NCBI GenBank assembly: GCA_030608745.1
Contig: JAUWDQ010000096.1
Span: 1 to 9,410, forward strand
Origin: Pseudomonadota bacterium
GTDB taxonomy: Bacteria; Desulfobacterota; BSN033; WVXP01; G020346125
Length of the DNA stretch: 9,410 nucleotides
Direction of reading: 5' to 3'
Shown: piece after piece, positions 1-5,484 of the stretch
Layout of the letters: each line of letters begins with the position of its first letter
Position numbering within the stretch: the first letter of the stretch is position 1
Program-made: the position numbers and the translations under genes
The notes under the pieces: model-generated
What the model saw: only the letters and a program-made list of their open reading frames with translations
Databases searched by the model: none
What the model was told of the DNA's origin: nothing

Positions 1-98
1 TCCCCCCTGACGACCCGAAAGGAGATTTGTTCCAGGGCTTTGATTTCCCAAGGTGTTCCCCGATTGTAGATGTGGGTAAGATGCTTTACTTCAATCAT
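1..98 (-). CDS. ABC transporter ATP-binding protein, ECF/cobalt (EcfA/CbiO) type, N-terminal fragment
   Basis: This is the first 32 codons of a gene that runs out of the left edge of the window. The start is the ATG at 98-96, and the protein begins MIEVKHLTHIYNRGTPWEIK, followed by a segment ending FRVVRG. This is the typical start of energy-coupling-factor or cobalt/nickel importer ATPases: the first beta strand, the aromatic A-loop Tyr (Y11), then an xGTPxExKAL segment leading to the strand before Walker A. Walker A itself lies outside the window. Family members form the ATPase pair that powers uptake of vitamins or metal ions through a transmembrane T protein and a substrate-binding S protein. 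The substrate cannot be read from this fragment. The start has no obvious Shine-Dalgarno and lies 12 nt beyond the T-run of the dnaK terminator. The family call is fairly sure; the exact subtype is less so. Confidence 0.75.
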   Translation of the reverse strand, partial: MIEVKHLTHIYNRGTPWEIKALEQISFRVVRG

Positions 99-110
99 GG
101 TCAATGGAGT

Positions 111-142
111 AAAAAAGGGGCGAGGTGATGAAGCCTCGCCCC
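111..142 (-). terminator. Intrinsic terminator of the hrcA-grpE-dnaK operon
   Basis: On the minus strand, a perfect 9-bp GC-rich stem (GGGGCGAGG pairing with CCTCGCCCC, 142-134 with 125-117) closes an 8-nt loop and is followed directly by six T (116-111). It begins 28 nt after the dnaK stop codon. The plus strand has no T-run after the stem, so it should work only for minus-strand transcription. Confidence 0.9.
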
Positions 143-170
143 AGATTCAAGATCCTATTCCATCGTGATT

Positions 171-2099
171 CTACTTCTGATCGTCCTTTACCTCTTCGAA
201 ATCGGCATCGACAACCTCTTCCTCAGCTTCCTTCGTTTCTGCGGCAGACTCCTGGCCTTGGGCTGTTTCAGCTTGGGGTCCCTCCGCCTGCTGAGAGGCC
301 CTGGCGTACATGGCTTCAGCCAGTTTATGGGAGGTTTGGGTTAAGTTGTCGGAGGCCGACTTAATGGTGGATATCTCATTGGATTCCATGGCTTTTTTGG
401 CCGTTTCAATGGCTTCCTCGATGGCCTTCTTTTCGGAGGGATCAATCTTGTCGCCATATTCTCCCAGCGACTTTTCGGTTGTGTAGATTAGGCTATCCAA
501 GTTATTTCGAGCCTCCGCCGATTCGCGCTTCTTCTGATCCTCCTCGCTATGGGCCTCGGCATCCCTCACCATCTTCTGAATCTCCTCTTCCGTGAGACCG
601 CTAGATGCGGTGATTTTGATTGACTGCTCCTTCCCCGTTCCCAGGTCCTTGGCGGAGACGTGAACGATCCCATTGGCATCGATGTCGAATGTCACCTCGA
701 TCTGGGGGAGTCCCCGAGGCGCGGGAGGAATCCCAACCAGTTCAAACCTACCCAGGGTCTTATTATCCATGGCCATATCGCGTTCCCCTTGCAGTACATG
801 AATGCTGACGGCAGGTTGATTATCGGCGGCTGTCGAGAAGATCTGGCTCTTGCGAGTGGGGATAGTGGTATTTTTTTCGATGAGTTTGGTGGATACCGCT
901 CCCAGGGTTTCGATGCCCAAGGAAAGGGGGGTTACGTCCAAAAGGAGGACGTCTTTCACATCTCCCCTCAGAACCCCTCCCTGAATGGCGGCCCCGACGG
1001 CAACCACCTCATCAGCGTTAACCCCCTTGCTGGGATCCTTGCCGAAGATTGATTTCACTTTTTCCTGGACCTTGGGCATTCGGGTCATCCCTCCTACCAG
1101 GATGACCTCATTGATATCCGAGGGCGAGAGTCCGGAGTCTTGAAGCGCTGTTTTGCATGGACCTTCTACTTTTTCGATCAGATCCTCCACCAATTTTTCC
1201 AATTTGGACCGGGTCAGCTTTATGTTGAGGTGTTTTGGTCCGCTGGCATCGGCGGTTATGAATGGGAGGTTGACATCCGTTTCCATGGAGCTTGACAATT
1301 CCATCTTGGCTTTTTCCGCCGCCTCCTTCAACCTTTGGAGGGCCATACGGTCGGTCCTGAGATCAATCCCCTGGTCCTTTTTGAATTCATCGGCGAGATA
1401 CTCGATGACCCGCTGGTCGAAGTCTTCCCCTCCCAGGTGGGTATTCCCATGGGTCGATTTTACTTCAAAGACCCCCTCGCCCAGCTCCAGTATGGAGATG
1501 TCGAAGGTGCCTCCCCCTAAGTCGAAGACGGCGATCTTCATATCCTTTTTCTTATCCAACCCATAGGCCAATGAGGCCGCTGTAGGCTCATTGATTATTC
1601 TCTGGACGCTTAATCCAGCTATCCTCCCCGCATCCTTCGTGGCTTGACGCTGGCTATCGTTAAAATAAGCCGGAGTCGTGATAACCGCATCCTTTATCTC
1701 CTCGCCCAGATAGTCCTCCGCAGTCTTCTTCATCTTCTGGAGGACCATAGCCGAAATTTCAGCGGGGCTGTATTCCTTATCCCGAACCTTGACCCATGCA
1801 TCTCCATTCTTGGCCTTGGCGATCTTGTACGAGACGATTTCTATGTCCTTTTTTACCTCTGGGTCTGTGAATTTCCGGCCAATCAGCCTCTTGATTGCAT
1901 ATACGGTGTTTTCCGGGTTTGTTATGGCCTGCCTCCTGGCGATTTGGCCTACCAGCCTCTCTCCTTTGTCGGTAAAGGCCACCACTGAAGGCGTTGTCCT
2001 GCTCCCCTCGGCATTGACGATCACAACGGGATCACCGGCTTCTATTACCGCTACACACGAATTGGTGGTGCCTAGATCGATACCTATGATCTTACCCAT
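171..2099 (-). CDS. dnaK: Chaperone protein DnaK (Hsp70)
   Basis: This is a cytoplasmic ATP-dependent Hsp70 chaperone that binds exposed hydrophobic stretches of unfolded proteins in cooperation with DnaJ and GrpE. It is full length at 642 aa (638 in E. coli). The nucleotide-binding domain shows phosphate-1 IGIDLGTTNS (5-14), catalytic K70, connect-1 INEPTAASLAYG (169-180), phosphate-2 DLGGGTFD (193-200, with T198) and the adenosine motif VGGMTR (335-340). The interdomain linker VLLLD (384-388) leads into the beta substrate-binding domain (about 390-500), then a helical lid and a disordered acidic tail ending near EEVVDADFEEV. The insert at about 76-105 is the Gram-negative type. A small oddity is A401, where most DnaKs have the second Gly of the LGG motif. 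The start ATG (2099-2097) has a strong AGGAG 6 nt upstream. It is the last gene of the hrcA-grpE-dnaK operon, 43 nt after grpE. Confidence 0.98.
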   Translation of the reverse strand: MGKIIGIDLGTTNSCVAVIEAGDPVVIVNAEGSRTTPSVVAFTDKGERLVGQIARRQAITNPENTVYAIKRLIGRKFTDPEVKKDIEIVSYKIAKAKNGDAWVKVRDKEYSPAEISAMVLQKMKKTAEDYLGEEIKDAVITTPAYFNDSQRQATKDAGRIAGLSVQRIINEPTAASLAYGLDKKKDMKIAVFDLGGGTFDISILELGEGVFEVKSTHGNTHLGGEDFDQRVIEYLADEFKKDQGIDLRTDRMALQRLKEAAEKAKMELSSSMETDVNLPFITADASGPKHLNIKLTRSKLEKLVEDLIEKVEGPCKTALQDSGLSPSDINEVILVGGMTRMPKVQEKVKSIFGKDPSKGVNADEVVAVGAAIQGGVLRGDVKDVLLLDVTPLSLGIETLGAVSTKLIEKNTTIPTRKSQIFSTAADNQPAVSIHVLQGERDMAMDNKTLGRFELVGIPPAPRGLPQIEVTFDIDANGIVHVSAKDLGTGKEQSIKITASSGLTEEEIQKMVRDAEAHSEEDQKKRESAEARNNLDSLIYTTEKSLGEYGDKIDPSEKKAIEEAIETAKKAMESNEISTIKSASDNLTQTSHKLAEAMYARASQQAEGPQAETAQGQESAAETKEAEEEVVDADFEEVKDDQK

Positions 2100-2142
2100 T
2101 TCCTTCTCCTTTTTGTCCTCAACTGATTTTTCATCATCTTGG

Positions 2143-2742
2143 CTACGATGGCCCCTCCCCTTCTTTCTTTTGCCTCGGGGGTTGAGCTACGCTTACCATG
2201 GCCGGTCGTATCAATCGATCGTTCAAAAAATACCCCCTTTGCAACTCGGATACCACCGTATTCGGTTCATGATCCGCTGATTCGACTTGCATCATAGCCT
2301 CATGTTTGCTTGGATCAAAGGGTTCTCCTGTTGCGGGGATAGGGGATACACCGAATTTTTCCAATACTTGGAGGAGTTGGCTGAGGGTAATTTTAATACC
2401 TTCCCTGAATCCATCTGGATCTCCCCCCTGGGGGTGGTCGAGGGCCCTTTCCAGATTGTCGATAACCGGCAGAATTGCCTTGATGAGTTCCTCGTTGCCA
2501 TATTTGACGAGGCTGCTCTTTTCCCTTTCAACCCTTTTTTTGTAGTTCTCCAACTCTGCTTGGGCCCGAACAAATCGGTCATAGTTTTCCTTGGTCTCTT
2601 TAGTTTTTTCCTCCAATTGGGCTTTCAGCATTTCGAGCTCTTGTTCCCTTCTTGATTTTCGCTTTCTCGATTGTTTCCCTTCCCCTTCGGCTTTAGCCGT
2701 TGGACCGGTTCCGTTATCCCTCGTCTCCTCAGCCTTTTTCAC
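2143..2742 (-). CDS. grpE: Nucleotide exchange factor GrpE
   Basis: GrpE is the dimeric cofactor that releases ADP from DnaK and so resets the chaperone cycle. I chose the GTG start at 2742 (199 aa) because an excellent Shine-Dalgarno run, GGAGGAGGAG (2756-2747), sits just upstream. A TTG seven codons earlier is in frame but would place that Shine-Dalgarno inside the coding sequence. The protein has a charged, disordered N-terminus (1-30) and a long coiled-coil helix (about 32-80) containing the family segment RAQAELENYKKR. A helical bundle (about 84-132, KAILPVIDNLERAL) follows, then the C-terminal beta domain that contacts DnaK (about 133-187, PFDPSKHEAMM and GYFLNDRLIRPAMVSV). The length is normal for the family. 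It lies 30 nt downstream of hrcA and 43 nt upstream of dnaK, and is presumably cotranscribed with both. Confidence 0.96.
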   Translation of the reverse strand: MKKAEETRDNGTGPTAKAEGEGKQSRKRKSRREQELEMLKAQLEEKTKETKENYDRFVRAQAELENYKKRVEREKSSLVKYGNEELIKAILPVIDNLERALDHPQGGDPDGFREGIKITLSQLLQVLEKFGVSPIPATGEPFDPSKHEAMMQVESADHEPNTVVSELQRGYFLNDRLIRPAMVSVAQPPRQKKEGEGPS

Positions 2743-2772
2743 GCCACTCCTCCTCCACGGCAAGAAGGACGA

Positions 2773-3807
2773 TTATTCCGATTCCAATATTTCCGTTAGC
2801 AATTGGGCGGTGTATTCGACCAGGGGGATAACCCTCGAATAGTTCATCCTCCTTGGTCCTAATATACCTAAAATTCCCAATGTCCGATCTACCCTTCCAT
2901 AGGGTGACGATATCAAACTGCAGCCTTCCATCTCAATGCATTCGCTTTCAGACCCTATGGTTATCTGCACTCCCTCTCCCGCTAAACATTTATCCAGTAA
3001 CGTGATCAGAAGGTTTTTTTCCTCGAAGGCCCGAAAAAGGCTCTTCATCTTTTCGATATTCGCGAACTCCGGTTCATCAAAAATATTCATCTTGCCGTCG
3101 ATATATAGTTCTTTCTCCTCTTGGCTGCTGAAGGCCCTGTGGCCCAGCTTGAGAGCCTGCTTCATCAAACGGTCATAGTCAATTCTCTCCTCTTCCATCT
3201 CTTTGAGGATTTTTTCCCTGACCTGGGCCAGGGTCAATCCCTCGAGCATCTCATTGAGATATCGGCTGATTTTATCCAGTTCATCTTGGGAGAGGTTGTT
3301 TTCCATGTGGATAATTCTGTTTTGTACAGCCCCCGTAGAGGTCACGAAAACGGCCAGTATTTGATCGATGTTCAACCGAATAAATTGAATATGCTTAAAG
3401 ATGGTGGAGGCCATCTTCGGGGTTAAGACCACCCCCGTGTAATTGGATAAACCGGAGAGGATCCTGGAGGTTTCCCTCATCATTTTGGGGATATCGTATT
3501 GCGATATCCGATACTTTTGCCGTATTTTCTCCCGCTCAATTTGGTTCAACATTTGAACATTGAGGATTTCATCGACGTAAAAACGAAAGGCCTTATCCGT
3601 AGGAATTCTCCCGGCAGAGGTATGGGGTTGCCAGAGAAACCCTAAATCCTCTAAGTCTGCCATCACATTTCTCACGGTGGCGGGGCTCAATTGAATACCA
3701 TACCGTTTACAGATTGTCCTCGAGCCTACAGGCTCAGCGCTATAAATGTAATCCATTATGATCAACTCGAGGACTTTCTGAAAGCGCTTATTTAGAACCG
3801 TGCTCAT
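2773..3807 (-). CDS. hrcA: Heat-inducible transcription repressor HrcA
   Basis: HrcA is a dimeric DNA-binding repressor of class I heat-shock operons; it normally binds the CIRCE inverted repeat and needs GroEL to fold. I prefer the second ATG (3807), which gives 344 aa starting MSTVLNKRFQKVLELI. That matches the usual family start and length, and GGAGAGG lies upstream of it. An ATG at 3834 would add nine residues but has no Shine-Dalgarno. The N-terminal winged helix (about 1-75) contains EPVGSRTI (25-32), LSPATVRNVMADLEDLGFL (40-58) and the hallmark QPHTSAGRIPTDKAFRFYV (60-78). A GAF-like effector and dimerisation region (about 105-315) follows, with the late motif LGILGPRRMNYSRVIPLVEY. It is the first gene of the operon and sits behind the promoter at 3882-3910. 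No CIRCE is visible in front of it, so autoregulation is not supported here. Confidence 0.95.
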   Translation of the reverse strand: MSTVLNKRFQKVLELIIMDYIYSAEPVGSRTICKRYGIQLSPATVRNVMADLEDLGFLWQPHTSAGRIPTDKAFRFYVDEILNVQMLNQIEREKIRQKYRISQYDIPKMMRETSRILSGLSNYTGVVLTPKMASTIFKHIQFIRLNIDQILAVFVTSTGAVQNRIIHMENNLSQDELDKISRYLNEMLEGLTLAQVREKILKEMEEERIDYDRLMKQALKLGHRAFSSQEEKELYIDGKMNIFDEPEFANIEKMKSLFRAFEEKNLLITLLDKCLAGEGVQITIGSESECIEMEGCSLISSPYGRVDRTLGILGILGPRRMNYSRVIPLVEYTAQLLTEILESE

Positions 3808-3881
3808 GAGTTTCCGTTGCCCCTCTCCCCTCATAAGGATAGGGGAAAACAGCTATAAGCCTTATCCAACAACTCAATTAC

Positions 3882-3910
3882 AAAATAATCACCTGCTATG
3901 GGTTTGTCAA
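3882..3910 (-). promoter_or_regulatory. Sigma70-type promoter of hrcA-grpE-dnaK
   Basis: On the minus strand there is a perfect -35 TTGACA (3910-3905), a 17-bp spacer, and -10 TATTTT (3887-3882, 4 of 6 matches to TATAAT). The expected transcription start is near 3875, giving a leader of about 68 nt to the preferred hrcA start. The elements do not resemble the sigma32 heat-shock consensus, because no CCCATnT-like -10 is properly spaced. No CIRCE overlaps the promoter. Confidence 0.8.
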
Positions 3911-4114
3911 GGTTGGAAGGTGAGACCTCTGAAAAACTGGAAAAAGGAGTTCTGAGCGCGAATCGAACGTCTCGGAATTTCTACAATATATTTAAATCAT
4001 AGTTTTTCTGCCACGATCGATTTGTGATATCCACATGGAATGATGGAATGTTGGAATATTGGAGTATTGCGTATCAAAAACGAAAAAGCATTACTTTTGG
4101 TCCAGGAGCGCTCG

Positions 4115-4155
4115 CCCTGTGGAGTAAGCTTGCCGCCACTCCACGGGGCAAGCTT
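4115..4155. repeat. Two overlapping, mutually exclusive hairpins inside the repeat element
   Basis: Stem A pairs 4115-4125 (CCCTGTGGAGT) with 4138-4148 (ACTCCACGGGG); this is 11 bp with one mismatch, which would be a G-U pair in plus-strand RNA. Stem B pairs 4126-4134 (AAGCTTGCC) with 4147-4155 (GGCAAGCTT), 9 bp and perfect. The arms interleave in the order A, B, A, B and share two bases, so both full stems cannot form at once. No T-run follows on either strand. Confidence 0.6.
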
Positions 4156-4230
4156 GAGGGTCGCTGAGTTTATCCCGAGGAACGAAGGACCTGAGGCACG
4201 AGGCAAAGGGTTGTTGGCCTTCAGCCTCAA

Positions 4231-4247
4231 GTCCGCTGCAAGCGGAC
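4231..4247. repeat. Short perfect hairpin (GTCCGCT, GCA loop, AGCGGAC)
   Basis: A 7-bp perfect inverted repeat with a 3-nt loop lies in the right half of the repeat element. It has no T-run on either strand, so it is more likely part of the element's secondary structure than a terminator. Confidence 0.55.
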
Positions 4248-4448
4248 GCTCCTCCAACCTCTATCAGGGTAAAATACCTATCCATGAACCCATCATTCCA
4301 GTATTCTAGCTAGGGCGAAGCAGCGCAGACCGACTTTTTCAGAAATCTCAAGATTCCTTCGATTGTCCCAGCATTTTTCCGTTGGATGCCTCCTTTAACT
4401 GGAATCCCGTCGCTTTTCAGGTTGGCTTCAGGTGAAGTTCATCATCAT

Positions 4449-5477
4449 TCACCTCGGTTTTTTGAAATGATCATGTCCTTTCCTCCTGGGTGTATACTCC
4501 CTGCCATCGTCCAGGAGTAACCGCAGACCATAGCGAGGGTCGACGATTTCACCAATAGGGGTGATCTTCAACCCGGATTGGCGGAAGAGACCCAAGAGTT
4601 TTTCTCCCTTTTTCCTCGGAGTGGTGAGCAGTAATTCATAATCCTCCCCCCCGGAAATGGCTAAATCGATATCTCGGGAGATATATTGGGGGGCCTTTCT
4701 CCTATATGCTTCCGAGAGGGGAAGCTGTGAAATCCAGATTTTTGCTCCCGCATGGCTTTCTTCAAGGATATGTCCCAGATCTGCCATCAGACCATCACTG
4801 ATGTCGATCATGGCGCTGGCAAGATGGTTTTTGGCGATGAGCCGGCCTTCGGCGATTCGTGAAGTAGGGGAGAAGTGCTTTTCGATGAGTTCGGCCAGAT
4901 CGCTATCCCCGGCACGGGATATGCTGGAATCGCCCTTATGGGACTTCAGAATCCGTAACCCCAAGGCCGCATTTCCCAGGGTGCCGGTCACCATGATCTG
5001 ATCACCGGCCTGGGCCCCTTTGCGGTAAATAACCTCCCCCGCCTTTCCCCGGCCAATGAGCGTGACATTGATGGTTAACTTTCGCGCCAGAGATGTGTCT
5101 CCTCCGATCAACGAAAGGTTGTACTCCTCCGCCACCTGCTGAACCCCGTGGAAAAACTCCTCAATCCAACGGAATGGAAGATGGAGGGGAAGTCCCATGG
5201 ACAATAAGAAGTACTGGGGGGTTCCCCCCATGGCGGCTATGTCGCTGAGATTGATGGAAAGGGCCTTCTTGCCCAGGCGAAGGGGATCTGTGTAATCTAA
5301 TCTAAAGTGGGTGTCTTCTATGAGAATATCGGTGGTAACAAGGGAAACGCACCTCTTGGGGGGAGTTATCACGGCGGCATCATCACCAATCCCTGAGGCA
5401 ATGTTGGAATCCCTCAGGTCCATTTTCCCCCGGATCCAGCTGATAAGGCCGAATTCGCCGATTTCTTTTAGTTCCAC
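4449..5477 (-). CDS. thiL: Thiamine-monophosphate kinase ThiL
   Basis: ThiL phosphorylates thiamine monophosphate with ATP to give thiamine diphosphate, the active cofactor and last step of the pathway, in the cytoplasm. The GTG start at 5477 gives 342 aa beginning VELKEIGEFGLISWI, the usual family N-terminus and length. The frame is open 30 codons further upstream into lon, but that extension is atypical. Motifs of the AIR-synthase/PurM-like fold are all present: GIGDDAAVI (29-37, Mg-binding acids), TTDILIEDTHF (48-58), LSINLSDIAAMGG (73-85), IGGDTS (124-129), GDQIMVTGTLGNAALGL (158-174), MIDISDGLMADLGHI (223-237) and SGGEDYELLLT (275-285). It starts 7 nt after the lon stop, so translational coupling with lon is likely. 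The Shine-Dalgarno before the GTG is poor, which fits coupling. No thiamine-pathway neighbours and no TPP riboswitch are visible. Confidence 0.95.
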   Translation of the reverse strand: MELKEIGEFGLISWIRGKMDLRDSNIASGIGDDAAVITPPKRCVSLVTTDILIEDTHFRLDYTDPLRLGKKALSINLSDIAAMGGTPQYFLLSMGLPLHLPFRWIEEFFHGVQQVAEEYNLSLIGGDTSLARKLTINVTLIGRGKAGEVIYRKGAQAGDQIMVTGTLGNAALGLRILKSHKGDSSISRAGDSDLAELIEKHFSPTSRIAEGRLIAKNHLASAMIDISDGLMADLGHILEESHAGAKIWISQLPLSEAYRRKAPQYISRDIDLAISGGEDYELLLTTPRKKGEKLLGLFRQSGLKITPIGEIVDPRYGLRLLLDDGREYTPRRKGHDHFKKPR

Positions 5478-5484
5478 GGGTTTC

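Larger units (their letters stand above)
4036..4307. repeat. Structured repeat element with inverted octamer arrays at its ends (MITE/REP-like candidate)
   Basis: The left end is a tandem array of an 8-nt unit: TGGAATGA, TGGAATGT, TGGAATAT, TGGAGTAT (4036-4067), plus a degenerate fifth copy to 4074. The right end carries the unit in opposite orientation and the same 8-nt phase. Read on the minus strand from 4307 it gives TAGAATAC, TGGAATGA, TGGGTTCA and TGGATAGG. Further inward, AGGAGCG (4104-4110) matches CGCTCCT (4247-4253) and CTTGAGG (4153-4159) matches CCTCAAG (4225-4231) as nested inverted repeats. Compact hairpins lie at 4115-4155 and 4231-4247. There is no transposase and no evident target duplication. 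It could be a non-autonomous mobile repeat or a structured intergenic repeat; the boundaries are approximate. Confidence 0.55.
3808..4448. other. Gene-free interval between thiL and hrcA
   Basis: I see no credible protein gene in these 641 bases. The part next to hrcA holds the hrcA leader and promoter (3882-3910). The middle holds an imperfect palindromic repeat element (4036-4307). In 3911-4035 and 4308-4448 I see nothing beyond ordinary AT-rich spacer and short inverted repeats. There is a 7-bp repeat AGGTGAA/TTCACCT (4430-4436 with 4448-4454) overlapping the thiL stop codon, but it has no T-run and is not a convincing terminator. Short open frames on both strands here (86 and 89 codons) are composed largely of the repeat element. 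Confidence 0.7.

Noticed and set aside
1153..1566. Plus-strand open frame of 137 codons inside dnaK
   Set aside because: It lies wholly antisense to a highly conserved gene, with no family features; it is a shadow frame.
3944..3973. tRNA-like fragment on the minus strand (GTTCGATTCGC, resembling a T-loop)
   Set aside because: The T-arm stem does not pair, and no matching acceptor 5' half or anticodon arm exists upstream, so it is neither a tRNA nor a convincing att remnant.
3997..4257. Minus-strand open frame of 86 codons
   Set aside because: It runs through the repeat element; its residues come from the octamer array and hairpins, with no Shine-Dalgarno or recognisable domain.
4040..4309. 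Plus-strand open frame of 89 codons starting MMECWNIGVL
   Set aside because: The start is the translated octamer repeat and the rest is the same structured element. The opposite strand is equally open, as expected from a palindromic repeat rather than a gene.
4426..4454. Hairpin AGGTGAA/TTCACCT as thiL terminator
   Set aside because: It overlaps the stop codon, is only moderately GC-rich, and has no T-run on the minus strand.
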